DNA from: Enterobacter kobei
GTDB taxonomy: Bacteria > Pseudomonadota > Gammaproteobacteria > Enterobacterales > Enterobacteriaceae
Assembly (NCBI RefSeq): GCF_018323985.1
Contig: NZ_AP024590.1
Location: 930,001 to 994,000, forward strand
Direction: 5' to 3'
DNA length: 64,000 nucleotides
Within the stretch, counting starts at the first letter, position 1; every line of letters starts with the position of its first letter. Shown here one piece after another: positions 7,721-15,790 of the stretch. The translations under genes and the position numbers were made by a program. The notes beneath the pieces were generated by a model. It was not told the origin of the DNA. It did no database searches and saw only the letters and a program-made list of their open reading frames with translations.

Positions 7721-8848
7721 TTAGAGAGAGATGTTCTGTTCGGTTTTCGCGTCAAAAATATGACACTTATCCATGTCAAACTTGAAGTACACCTTACGAT
7801 GTAAACCTTTCGCTATCATAGGCTTGGCTACATCAGAAGGAATGCGGGCGGTCAGTTCATAGTTACCCACTTTCAGGTAAACAAAGAATTCATGACCCAT
7901 GTTTTCGACACGCACCAGATCGCCTGATCCAAAGCCTTCCGCAAAAGGCTCGTCGGAGACGGCAACGAATTCCGGGCGCACGCCAAAGAAGACGTCCTGA
8001 TCCTGATACGTCGCTACTTTTTCGCGCTGTTTCGCGTTCAGCGGCAGCGTTTCATCGCCCACGGTGATGTGCAGGTCTTCACCTTTTCTGACGATTTTTC
8101 CCGGTTTGATGTTCATCTCTGGCGCGCCGATAAAGCCCGCCACGAACATGTTTTTCGGGAAGTGGTAGAGGTTATCCGGCGTATCCACCTGCATGATGTG
8201 ACCGAGTTTCATCACGCAGATACGGTCGCCCATGGTCATCGCTTCGGTCTGATCGTGCGTCACGTATACCGTGGTGGCCGGTTTGCCGGACTGTTTCAAC
8301 TGCTTGTGCAGATCCGAAATACGGATGCGCATCGAGGCGCGCAACTTGGCGTCGAGGTTAGAAAGCGGTTCGTCAAACAGGAAAACGTCTGGCTTTTTCA
8401 CAATCGCGCGGCCTACCGCCACACGCTGCGCCTGACCGCCGGAAAGCTGACGCGGCAGCCTGTCCAGCAGCTCCTCCAGTTCAAGGATTTTTGCCGCTTC
8501 ATCCACCTGCTTATCAATCTGATCTTTCGGGATTTTGCTCAGCTTCAGGCCAAAGGCCAGGTTCTCGCGCACCGTCATATGCGGATAGAGCGCATAGTTC
8601 TGGAACACCATGGCGATACCACGCGATTTCGGCGCCAGGTTGTTGACCACGCGCTCGCCAATGCGCACTTCGCCGCCACTGATGGTTTCCAGACCGGCCA
8701 GCATACGCAGGGTGGTGGACTTGGCGCAGCCGGATGGCCCGACGATCACCATAAACTCCCCGTCAGCGATTTTCAGGTCGATACCATGTACCGCTTTGAA
8801 GCCGTTGGAGTACACTTTTTCCAGTTTATTGAAAATAACTTCAGCCAT
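7721..8848 (-). CDS. togA: Oligogalacturonide ABC transporter, ATPase TogA
   Basis: A 375-residue ATPase of the MalK/UgpC/MsmK group. An N-terminal nucleotide-binding domain is followed by a C-terminal OB-fold regulatory region from about residue 240. The Q-loop text 'FQNYALYPHMTV', signature 'LSGGQAQRVA', Walker B 'VFLFDEPLSNLD' and switch 'VTHDQTEAM' are present. The Walker A motif reads 'GPSGCAKST', with alanine where most have glycine before the lysine; the lysine is kept. A dimer would drive the TogMN channel. It sits 12 bases after togN and 14 bases before togB. Confidence 0.92.
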   Translation of the reverse strand: MAEVIFNKLEKVYSNGFKAVHGIDLKIADGEFMVIVGPSGCAKSTTLRMLAGLETISGGEVRIGERVVNNLAPKSRGIAMVFQNYALYPHMTVRENLAFGLKLSKIPKDQIDKQVDEAAKILELEELLDRLPRQLSGGQAQRVAVGRAIVKKPDVFLFDEPLSNLDAKLRASMRIRISDLHKQLKQSGKPATTVYVTHDQTEAMTMGDRICVMKLGHIMQVDTPDNLYHFPKNMFVAGFIGAPEMNIKPGKIVRKGEDLHITVGDETLPLNAKQREKVATYQDQDVFFGVRPEFVAVSDEPFAEGFGSGDLVRVENMGHEFFVYLKVGNYELTARIPSDVAKPMIAKGLHRKVYFKFDMDKCHIFDAKTEQNISL

Positions 8849-8860
8849 GATATTTCCCTC

Positions 8861-9763
8861 TTAACCTTTAATTCCGCTGCTGGTAACGCCCTGCACGAAG
8901 TAGCGCTGAGCCAGGAAGAACACAATGATGGACGGCAGAATGGAGATACTCGCCATTGCCAGAATTTCGTTCCACGGCGCACCTTCAGTGACGTCGATGG
9001 ACATTTTCAGCGCCAGGGCAATCGGATACTTGTCCACGCTGTAGACGTAAATCAGCGGCCCGATAAAGTCGTTCATTGACCACATGAACTGGAACAGCGC
9101 CACGGAGATAATGGCCGGTTTCAGGATCGGCACCACCACGTACCACAACACCTGCGCCGAGTTACAGCCGTCGATCTGCGCTGCTTCTTCCATGTCACGC
9201 GGCACACCGCGCAGGAACTGGATCAGCATGAAAACGAAGAACCCTTGCGTGGCGAAAGCGGTCGGCAGATACAGCGGCAGATAGCTGTTCAGCATGCCCA
9301 TTTCGCGGAACATCAGGTACTGCGGGATCAGAAGCACGGTGCTTGGCAGCAACATGGTGGCGATCAGTGTCGCAAACCAGAACTTCTTCCACGGAATTTC
9401 AAAGCGCGCAAAACCGTAGGCCACAATGGTTGACGAGATGATGGTCAGCAGCACTTTCGGGATCACATATTTGAACGTGTTCCACATGTAATGGCCGAAG
9501 GTGTATTCCGTGCCGGTTTTCCAGCCGTTCACAAAGCCGTCGCTGGTCGGGTGGGCAGGCCACAGTCCGAGCGTGGTGAAGATCTCGTGGTTCGGTTTAA
9601 ACGACGCCGAGAACATCCACGCCAGCGGATAGAGCATCAACAGGCCGACAAACAGCAGGATCACGTAGCGGATCGCCGCGCTGATCTTCTCTTTACGCTG
9701 CGTCTGCGCCACTTCGCGCTCAGCATCGGTCATTGCAGGCGTAATTTGTTGTACGTCAGCCAT
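8861..9763 (-). CDS. togN: Oligogalacturonide ABC transporter, permease TogN
   Basis: This 300-residue inner-membrane permease belongs to the MalG-type group. About six transmembrane segments are visible, starting with 'VILLFVGLLMLYPLAWMF'. The ATPase-docking EAA loop reads 'EAAQIDG' followed by 'VVVPILKP'. The frame is open further upstream, but the ATG at 9763 is chosen: it has GGGAGG five bases before it and matches the family N terminus. It overlaps the end of togM by eight bases, which implies translational coupling. Confidence 0.92.
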   Translation of the reverse strand: MADVQQITPAMTDAEREVAQTQRKEKISAAIRYVILLFVGLLMLYPLAWMFSASFKPNHEIFTTLGLWPAHPTSDGFVNGWKTGTEYTFGHYMWNTFKYVIPKVLLTIISSTIVAYGFARFEIPWKKFWFATLIATMLLPSTVLLIPQYLMFREMGMLNSYLPLYLPTAFATQGFFVFMLIQFLRGVPRDMEEAAQIDGCNSAQVLWYVVVPILKPAIISVALFQFMWSMNDFIGPLIYVYSVDKYPIALALKMSIDVTEGAPWNEILAMASISILPSIIVFFLAQRYFVQGVTSSGIKG

Positions 9764-10646
9764 TTTTGCCTCCCTTATCGGCGGAGTAGAACACCCAGTA
9801 TTTTGAAGATTTAAAGGCAATGGAGGCGAAGAGCGCCACGACCAGGAACAGTACCCACGCCAGCGCAGCGCCATAGCCCATATCAAAGTATTTAAAGGCG
9901 GTGTCGTAGATATAGAGCGAGAACAGGTAGGTGTAGTAGGTCGGCCCACCACCGGTGATCACGTACGGCCCGGTAAATTCCTGGAACGCCTGCGTGGTCT
10001 GCATAATGAAGTTGAAGAAAATGACCGGTGTGATCAGCGGCACCGTCACTTTCATGAACATCTGCCATTTGGACGCGCCGTCGATCATGGCCGCTTCATA
10101 CTGTGACTGCGGCACGTTTTGCAGCGCGGCGAGGAAGATCACCATTGCCGAACCAAACTGCCAGACGCGTAGCAGGGTTACGGACATCAGCGCCAGCGAC
10201 GGTTCGCCCAGCCAGTTAACCGGATCCAGGCCAAACACGCCGATAAAGCTGTTCAGCAGGCCGTCAATGGCAAAGAGCGCACGCCACAGTACGGCAATCG
10301 CCACCGAGCTGCCGAGGATCGACGGAATATAATAAGCGGTACGGAAAAAGCCGATGCCGCGCAGTTTAAAGTTCAGTACAAAGGCGATACCCAACGCGAA
10401 CGCCAGTTTCAGCGGGATAGTTAAAAATACGTAGGCAAAGGTCACGCCCATGGATTTCCAGAAGAGGGAATCTTCCGTCAGCATGTAGCGATAGTTTTCT
10501 ATGCCGTTAAAGACCGGCGGGCTCATCAAATCGTACTCGGTAAAGCTGAGTACAAAAGAGGAAACGAAGGGAAAGGCGGTAAAGATAATCAACCCTATGA
10601 TATAAGGCGAAATCCAGGCCAATCCCAGTGCTCTGTTTTCATTCAT
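9756..10646 (-). CDS. togM: Oligogalacturonide ABC transporter, permease TogM
   Basis: A 296-residue MalF-type permease and the first gene of togMNAB. Membrane segments begin at 'PYIIGLIIFTAFPFVSSFVL'. The EAA loop reads 'EAAMIDGASKWQMFMKVTVP'. With TogN it forms the inner-membrane pore for oligogalacturonides. The ATG has a TAGG-type ribosome site nine bases upstream. Two KdgR-like palindromes and a CRP-like half-site lie within 210 bases upstream, consistent with repression in the absence of pectin breakdown products and activation when glucose is scarce. Confidence 0.92.
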   Translation of the reverse strand: MNENRALGLAWISPYIIGLIIFTAFPFVSSFVLSFTEYDLMSPPVFNGIENYRYMLTEDSLFWKSMGVTFAYVFLTIPLKLAFALGIAFVLNFKLRGIGFFRTAYYIPSILGSSVAIAVLWRALFAIDGLLNSFIGVFGLDPVNWLGEPSLALMSVTLLRVWQFGSAMVIFLAALQNVPQSQYEAAMIDGASKWQMFMKVTVPLITPVIFFNFIMQTTQAFQEFTGPYVITGGGPTYYTYLFSLYIYDTAFKYFDMGYGAALAWVLFLVVALFASIAFKSSKYWVFYSADKGGKNG

Positions 10647-10758
10647 ACATACCTACCTGGCGATTAATGGTTTAAAGCGGATTCGGCGATGAGCATTGCC
10701 CTTTTCCATGGGCGGCGTGAATGGTTTTAAAATCTTCTGAACCTGCGTCCTTGATTTG

Positions 10759-10773
10759 TAAAACATCGTTTTA
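10759..10773. promoter_or_regulatory. KdgR operator-like palindrome upstream of togM (proximal)
   Basis: TAAAACATCGTTTTA is a perfect inverted repeat (TAAAAC-ATC-GTTTTA) matching the KdgR consensus. It lies 112 bases upstream of the togM start. The 400-base gap between togM and kdgF holds this operator, a second one and the kdgF terminator, but no gene that I can see. Confidence 0.78.
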
Positions 10774-10822
10774 ATTTATTTTATTGCGATTTGTTACGCC
10801 GTCATTCGATTAATCATGGAAA

Positions 10823-10849
10823 TGTGATCGAAGTCGAAACGACGTTTCA
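10823..10849. promoter_or_regulatory. CRP-like half-site and KdgR-like palindrome upstream of togM (distal)
   Basis: CGAAACGACGTTTCA at 10835-10849 matches the KdgR palindrome, with GAAAC and GTTTC arms. A TGTGA (10823-10827), six bases before TCGAA, gives a CRP-like site with a good left arm and a poor right arm that overlaps the palindrome. The two could combine catabolite activation with KdgR repression. Confidence 0.6.
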
Positions 10850-10996
10850 ATAAGGTGAGGTGTGCGTCATTTCTGCGATAAAAAAGCGAATGCATACACA
10901 GGGTGAATGGCAGGAAGAGCGTGAGTAAAAAAAGCCCAGCGTGAAATAGATCATCGATACAATCATTTACAGACTAAGTAATTTGCGGGCACGCTT

Positions 10997-11025
10997 AAAT
11001 AAAAACGCCCTCTGCAAAGAGGGCG
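10997..11025 (-). terminator. Terminator of kdgF
   Basis: An eight-base-pair stem, CGCCCTCT (11006-11013) with AGAGGGCG (11018-11025), closes a GCAA loop. On the minus strand it leads into TTTTTATTTA. It lies 22 bases after the kdgF stop. Confidence 0.9.
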
Positions 11026-11047
11026 CTTAAAAATAATGTGCAGTGGA

Positions 11048-11374
11048 TCAGCTTTTCAGAAAATCTTCGCGCACCGGCGTAAAGGTGTCGAGCAGCGTAC
11101 CGGCCTTCAGACACACGCAGCCGTGCATTACGTGCGGTTTCTTGTAAAGTGTATCCCCTTTGCTGACGATATGTTTCTCATCACCGATGGTAAATTCAAA
11201 CTCACCGGAGAGCACATAGGTCAATTGTTCATGAGGATGGTTATGAAGCGGGCCGACAGCGCCCTCTTCGAAATTGACTTCTACTGCCATCATTTTACCG
11301 TCATGAGCAAGAATGCGACGGGTGACGCCGTTGCCCAAATCGTCAAGCTGAGTCTCTTTATGGAAAATAAACAT
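11048..11374 (-). CDS. kdgF: KdgF, unsaturated uronate ketonising cupin
   Basis: This 108-residue single-domain cupin matches KdgF. KdgF speeds conversion of 4,5-unsaturated galacturonate, released by pectate and oligogalacturonate lyases, to the linear 5-keto-4-deoxyuronate used by KduI. Metal-binding cupin motif 1 reads 'GPLHNHPHEQLTYVLSGEFEF' in the core region, and motif 2 'KKPHVMHGCVC'. It is a single-gene unit with AGGA before the ATG, its own KdgR palindrome upstream and its own terminator. It closes the gap between Ogl and KduI in the pathway. Confidence 0.92.
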   Translation of the reverse strand: MFIFHKETQLDDLGNGVTRRILAHDGKMMAVEVNFEEGAVGPLHNHPHEQLTYVLSGEFEFTIGDEKHIVSKGDTLYKKPHVMHGCVCLKAGTLLDTFTPVREDFLKS

Positions 11375-11407
11375 CGGATCGTCCTGTAGTCAGTAAATTG
11401 CCTGAAG

Positions 11408-11422
11408 TAAAACATTGTTTCA
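11408..11422. promoter_or_regulatory. KdgR operator-like palindrome upstream of kdgF
   Basis: TAAAACATTGTTTCA matches the KdgR consensus at 14 of 15 positions. It is 33 bases upstream of the kdgF start, within a promoter-sized gap. Confidence 0.78.
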
Positions 11423-11532
11423 TTAAATTTATATCACCAAGAACTAAAAAGAAACGTCAGTCCCATTGAAGTGGAAAGTTGATCACAAGTTTGCGCCATA
11501 GTTGCGATGATAACGATTGAGGGGAAAAAAAT

Positions 11533-12225
11533 ATGAAAACGATAGGCTTGCTTGGCGGCATGAGCTGGGAATCTACCATTCCCTATTACCGCTTAATTAA
11601 CGAAGGCGTAAAAGCCCGTTTGGGGGGACTGCACTCGGCGAGTCTGCTGCTGCACAGCGTCGACTTTCATGAGATCGAAGCCTGTCAGGCTAACGGCGAA
11701 TGGCATAAAGCTGGCGTGATGCTGGCGGAAGCGGCGGCAGGGCTTGAGCGTGCCGGGGCGCAGGGCATTGTGCTCTGTACCAACACCATGCATAAAGTGG
11801 CGGGCCAGATTGAAGACCGCTGCCAGGTGCCGTTTTTACATATCGCCGATGCTACCGCGCGGGCGATCCAGCGCGCCGGGCTGAAGTCAGTGGCGCTGCT
11901 GGGTACCCGTTACACCATGGAGCAGGAGTTTTACCGGGGCCGACTGGCGCACAACTTTGGCATCGAAACCACGGTGCCGGATCCCGACGATCGCGAACGG
12001 GTGAATCAGATCATCTTTGATGAGCTTTGCCTCGGCACCTTCAGCGAGCCGTCCCGGGACTATTTCCTCGGGCTGATCGCGCGGATGGCGGCGGAAGGGG
12101 CGCAGGGGGTGATTTTTGGCTGCACCGAAATCGACCTGCTGGTGCCTGCCAGCCAGTGTCCGATCCCGGTATTTGACACTGCCGCCCTGCATGCTGCCGA
12201 TGCAGTGGAGTTTATGCTCTCTTAA
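11533..12225 (+). CDS. ygeA: Broad-specificity amino-acid racemase YgeA
   Basis: A 230-residue, cofactor-independent racemase of the aspartate/glutamate racemase family, matching E. coli YgeA along its length. YgeA interconverts L- and D-forms of several amino acids, with homoserine among the better substrates. The two catalytic cysteines are present at 82 ('LCTNTMHK') and 197 ('FGCTEI'). A GAGG ribosome site precedes the ATG. Its stop codon overlaps the lysR stop on the opposite strand, as expected for neighbours that converge. Confidence 0.95.
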   Translation: MKTIGLLGGMSWESTIPYYRLINEGVKARLGGLHSASLLLHSVDFHEIEACQANGEWHKAGVMLAEAAAGLERAGAQGIVLCTNTMHKVAGQIEDRCQVPFLHIADATARAIQRAGLKSVALLGTRYTMEQEFYRGRLAHNFGIETTVPDPDDRERVNQIIFDELCLGTFSEPSRDYFLGLIARMAAEGAQGVIFGCTEIDLLVPASQCPIPVFDTAALHAADAVEFMLS

Positions 12226-13148
12226 GGCCGCGCCAGCACCGCATCCAGCGGTCTGGTGATGCGTGGCATCGAGGATTGCAGATGCCGCGCAAAGGTTTCT
12301 ACCAGCGCTGAGGCGGGGCGGTGCAGCGGGCGGATCAGGCTGACGGTAAATGGCACGTCAATGCTGAAACGCCTGACTACCACGCCGCTGGCGGCGTAAT
12401 CCAGCGCCGTCAGCGGATTCACCACCGACACCCCTGCGCCTGCCCGTACCATCGCGCACACCGATGCCGCGCTGTGCGTTTCCACCACCATCCGCCGTTT
12501 CACCTGATGCTCCGCGAAAAGCGCATCCAGCAGCTGACGATAGCTGTCGGTACGCGACAGGCTGATGTAGTTTTCCCCCTGAAAGTCCTCCGGCGTCAGC
12601 ACGGTTTTATGCGCCAGCGGGTGATCCTGCGGCAGCACGCAGACTTCGTTGAGCGTCAGCAGCGGCGTGCGCTCGGTGCCGGCGGGCGTGCTCAGCGTCT
12701 CCGTTAGCCCCAGATCGTGACGCTGGGCCGACAGCCACTCCTCCAACAGCGGCGACTCCTGCGGCACGATGTTCAGGCTGACCTCAGGGTAACGCGCCAG
12801 AAAAGGTTGCAGCAGCAGCGGCAAAAACGACTGGGAAAAGACCGGCAGACACACGACCGACAGCTCCCCCTGACGAAATTCACGCAGGCTTTCAGCGGCG
12901 CTGACGATGCGGTCCAGCCCGTACCACGAGCGCTGCACTTCCTCGAACAAGCGCAACCCCTGCACCGTGGGATGCAGGCGGCCCCGCGTACGCTCGAACA
13001 GCGTCAGGCCAATCACCTTTTCAAAGCGCGCCAGTTCACGGCTGACGGTAGGCTGCGACGTCTGCAACAGGCGCGCGGCCTCGGTCAGGTTACCGGCGGT
13101 CATTACGGCGTGAAAAATTTCGATATGGCGCAGGTTAACGGCGGGCAT
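12222..13148 (-). CDS. lysR: LysR, transcriptional activator of lysA
   Basis: This 308-residue regulator is the founding LysR-type protein. An N-terminal winged helix ('NLTEAARLLQTSQPTVSREL') is followed by a two-lobed effector domain. It activates lysA when diaminopimelate is available and lysine is low, and represses itself. The start is set at ATG 13148, giving 'MPAVNLRHIEIFHAV' as in E. coli, with AGGA seven bases upstream. An in-frame ATG eight codons earlier is less likely. It is divergent from lysA across a 120-base gap that should hold the LysR site. Confidence 0.95.
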   Translation of the reverse strand: MPAVNLRHIEIFHAVMTAGNLTEAARLLQTSQPTVSRELARFEKVIGLTLFERTRGRLHPTVQGLRLFEEVQRSWYGLDRIVSAAESLREFRQGELSVVCLPVFSQSFLPLLLQPFLARYPEVSLNIVPQESPLLEEWLSAQRHDLGLTETLSTPAGTERTPLLTLNEVCVLPQDHPLAHKTVLTPEDFQGENYISLSRTDSYRQLLDALFAEHQVKRRMVVETHSAASVCAMVRAGAGVSVVNPLTALDYAASGVVVRRFSIDVPFTVSLIRPLHRPASALVETFARHLQSSMPRITRPLDAVLARP

Positions 13149-13268
13149 CAGAGAATCCTTAAAGAAAGCCATTCCATATCATAAATGAATAGACTCTCGA
13201 TAAAACGATATTTTTTATCAGGTTCGCATTGTGGCGTAATAGTAAAAAATCATTCACCGGAGCTTCCT

Positions 13269-14531
13269 ATGCCACGCTCGCTACACCGCACCGACACCGC
13301 CCTTAACGCCGCCAATTTACTGGCGCTGCCCGCGCAGTATGGCTGCCCGGTCTGGGTCTACGATGCGCAGATCATCCGCGAAAAAATTGCCCAGCTTAGC
13401 CAGTTCGACGTGGTGCGTTTTGCGCAGAAAGCCTGCTCCAACGTGCACATTCTGCGTCTGATGCGTGAACTGGGCGTGAAAGTGGATTCTGTGTCGCTGG
13501 GTGAAATTGAACGCGCGCTGGTGGCGGGTTACGAGCCGCAGACGCATCCCGATGACGTGGTGTTTACCGCTGATGTTATCGACGCCCCGACGCTGGCCCG
13601 CGTGCATGAACTGCACATCCCGGTGAACGCCGGTTCGGTGGATATGTTGCGTCAGTTGGGGGAAGTCTCGCCAGGGCATCGCGTCTGGCTGCGGGTGAAT
13701 CCCGGCTTCGGTCACGGCCACAGCCAGAAAACCAACACCGGCGGTGAAAACAGTAAACACGGTATCTGGTACAGCGATCTGCCTGCGGCGCTGGAAGTGA
13801 TCCAGCGTTATCAACTGAAACTGGTCGGTCTGCATATGCATATCGGTTCTGGCGTGGACTATGCGCATCTGGAGCAGGTATGCGGCGCGATGGTGCGCCA
13901 GGTGATTGAATTCGGGCAGGATCTGGAGGCGATCTCCGCCGGTGGCGGCCTGTCGATCCCCTATCGTGAAGGGGAAGAGGCCATTGATACCAGCCACTAC
14001 TATGCACTGTGGAACCGCGCCCGGGAGCAGATCGCCGCCCATCTCGGGCATCCGGTGAAACTTGAGATCGAACCGGGGCGTTTCCTGGTGGCAGAATCCG
14101 GCGTGCTGGTGGCCCAGGTGCGCAGCGTGAAAGCGATGGGCAGCCGCCACTTTGTACTGATCGACGCCGGTTTTAACGATCTGATGCGTCCGTCCATGTA
14201 CGGCAGCTACCATCACATCACGGCGCTTGCCGCAGATGGCCGCGATTTAACCCACGCGCCGCTCATTGATACCGTGGTGGCCGGGCCGCTGTGCGAATCC
14301 GGAGACGTATTCACCCAGCAGGAGGGCGGCAAAGTGGAAGCTCGCGCGCTGCCCGCCGTGGTGCCAGGGGATTATCTGGTGCTGCACGATACCGGCGCGT
14401 ACGGAGCCTCGATGTCCTCTAATTACAACAGCCGTCCGCTGCTGCCGGAAGTGCTGTTCGATGGCGGTGAGTCGCGTCTGATCCGCCGCCGTCAGACCAT
14501 CGACGAACTGCTGGCGCTGGAATTACTTTAA
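13269..14531 (+). CDS. lysA: Diaminopimelate decarboxylase
   Basis: A 420-residue PLP enzyme of fold type III that decarboxylates meso-diaminopimelate to L-lysine, the last step of lysine synthesis. The PLP lysine is in 'VRFAQKACSN', the glycine-rich phosphate site in 'SAGGGLS', and the active-site cysteine in 'GPLCESGD'. The open frame begins 28 codons earlier, but ATG 13269 has GGAG six bases before it and gives the E. coli length. The end overlaps the following LacI-family gene on the opposite strand by nine bases. Confidence 0.96.
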   Translation: MPRSLHRTDTALNAANLLALPAQYGCPVWVYDAQIIREKIAQLSQFDVVRFAQKACSNVHILRLMRELGVKVDSVSLGEIERALVAGYEPQTHPDDVVFTADVIDAPTLARVHELHIPVNAGSVDMLRQLGEVSPGHRVWLRVNPGFGHGHSQKTNTGGENSKHGIWYSDLPAALEVIQRYQLKLVGLHMHIGSGVDYAHLEQVCGAMVRQVIEFGQDLEAISAGGGLSIPYREGEEAIDTSHYYALWNRAREQIAAHLGHPVKLEIEPGRFLVAESGVLVAQVRSVKAMGSRHFVLIDAGFNDLMRPSMYGSYHHITALAADGRDLTHAPLIDTVVAGPLCESGDVFTQQEGGKVEARALPAVVPGDYLVLHDTGAYGASMSSNYNSRPLLPEVLFDGGESRLIRRRQTIDELLALELL

Positions 14532-15542
14532 GGATTTAAAATGCGGGCCGGGTGCCACCGAATCGCGTAGCACCAGCGTGCCGGTAAAGGGCGGGATAGT
14601 TTCAATGGACTGTTCCGCCGCCAGCCGCATCGCCTGGTCAATGGCGGTGGTGATCATGATGTCGATAGGCAGACAGACCGTCGACAGCCCCGGCTCCAGC
14701 CATCGGGCGCTGGGGGCATCATCAAAACCAAACAGCGAAATATCCTGCGGAATACGCAGCCCGGCCTGGTGGATCGCCTTTGATGCACCGAGCGCCATAT
14801 CATCGTTACAGGCAAAGAGTGCGCTGAAAGCGATGCCTTCCTGCAACAGCGCCCGACACTGCTCATAGCCGCTGGTCATGCCCGCATCGCCATACCTGAC
14901 TTTCGCCGTATCCCAGCGTATCCCGTGTTTTTCCAGCGCTTTGCGATAGCCCATCAGCCGCGCTTTCCCGGTTGGGGTGTGGATCGGCACGGTGATGCAG
15001 CCGATATCACGATGGCCCTGAGAAATCAGATACTCCACCGCCTTAAATGCCGCATCCTGCTGCTCGAAAAATACGCATTTATCCCGCGCCTGGCTGACGT
15101 CGCGGTTGATCACAATCAGCGGCATCGGGATGCGATCGATCAGCGCCATAATGGCTTTTTCGCGCATAAAGCGCGTGTAGAGAACAATGGCGTCGCAACG
15201 CCGGTCCGCCAGCATCTGTACCGCTTCTTCTTCCCGCTCCGGCGTATCGTGCCCGTCGGTGACAATCAGCTGCTTGCCGTGGGTTTCCGTCTGGCGGGAG
15301 GCCTGCTGTAACAGGCGACCAAAATAGAAGCCGTCAAAGGTCGAGACCACCAGACCAATACTGTTGCTGGTGCGGTTCGCCAGCGACTGAGCAAGAAAAT
15401 TAGGCCGGTAGCCCAGCTCCTCCATCGCCTTAAATACCTGCTGCCGGGTGCTGTCTTTTACCTGACCTGTACCGTTGAGCACGCGGGAAACCGTCGCCTT
15501 CGAGACGCCCGCGCGCCGTGAAACATCCAGCATTGTTGCCAT
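14523..15542 (-). CDS. LacI-family regulator (AscG-like) of the beta-glucoside locus
   Basis: A 339-residue LacI/GalR regulator. The N-terminal helix-turn-helix reads 'DVSRRAGVSKATVSRVLNG', followed by a periplasmic-binding-protein-like sugar domain. It most resembles AscG, which represses cryptic beta-glucoside genes in E. coli. It is divergent from the PTS gene across 248 bases and is likely to act on that promoter. No clear LacI-type palindrome was found there; the visible palindromes are of UxuR type. Its stop overlaps lysA. E. coli lacks this gene at this position. Confidence 0.85.
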   Translation of the reverse strand: MATMLDVSRRAGVSKATVSRVLNGTGQVKDSTRQQVFKAMEELGYRPNFLAQSLANRTSNSIGLVVSTFDGFYFGRLLQQASRQTETHGKQLIVTDGHDTPEREEEAVQMLADRRCDAIVLYTRFMREKAIMALIDRIPMPLIVINRDVSQARDKCVFFEQQDAAFKAVEYLISQGHRDIGCITVPIHTPTGKARLMGYRKALEKHGIRWDTAKVRYGDAGMTSGYEQCRALLQEGIAFSALFACNDDMALGASKAIHQAGLRIPQDISLFGFDDAPSARWLEPGLSTVCLPIDIMITTAIDQAMRLAAEQSIETIPPFTGTLVLRDSVAPGPHFKSLK

Positions 15543-15625
15543 GACGACATCCTGTTTCCTGAGTTGAGCGGGAGTTTATCACAAAGGCGTTTCTCCTTTG
15601 CCGCCCTCCCTTGCACATGCGGTGG

Positions 15626-15669
15626 GTGGAATACCAATCTTCGCCTGATCACATAATCTGGAATACCAC
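15626..15669. promoter_or_regulatory. Two UxuR-type operator-like sites, distal
   Basis: GTGGAATACCAA (15626-15637) matches the UxuR/ExuR core TTGGTATACCAA at 10 of 12 positions, and CTGGAATACCAC (15658-15669) at 9 of 12. They are 32 bases apart, close to three helical turns. The second continues into a larger inverted repeat, TGGAAT-N5-ATTCCA (15659-15675). They lie in the lacI-PTS divergent gap and fit the UxuR-like GntR protein encoded downstream. Confidence 0.55.
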
Positions 15670-15720
15670 ATTCCATCCTGAGAGCTTTATCACAGAACTT
15701 TTCCCCCACGCTGTCTACTT

Positions 15721-15744
15721 TTGGTATGCCAGTTGGTATTCGGC
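15721..15744. promoter_or_regulatory. Two UxuR-type operator-like sites, proximal, overlapping a possible promoter
   Basis: TTGGTATGCCAG (15721-15732) matches TTGGTATACCAA at 10 of 12 positions. TTGGTATTCGGC (15733-15744) matches at 8 of 12 and directly abuts it. TTGGTA at 15733-15738 with GACAAT at 15755-15760 (16-base spacing) could be the promoter for the PTS gene, so a protein bound here would block it. Confidence 0.55.
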
Positions 15745-15790
15745 TGTAACCCTGGACAATAAAAAAGCCCTTTTACTGAGGTACCATCGT

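Noticed and set aside
8069..9079. 336-codon ORF antisense to togA and togN
   Set aside because: It lies opposite two conserved transporter genes and shows histidine- and arginine-rich shadow composition.
9764..9952. 63-codon N-terminal extension of togN
   Set aside because: It lies entirely inside togM in another frame. The ATG at 9763 has GGGAGG before it and matches the permease family.
2215..11422. Oligogalacturonide cluster as a recent genomic island
   Set aside because: No integrase, tRNA junction, direct repeat or transposase is visible, and base composition of the genes resembles the surroundings.
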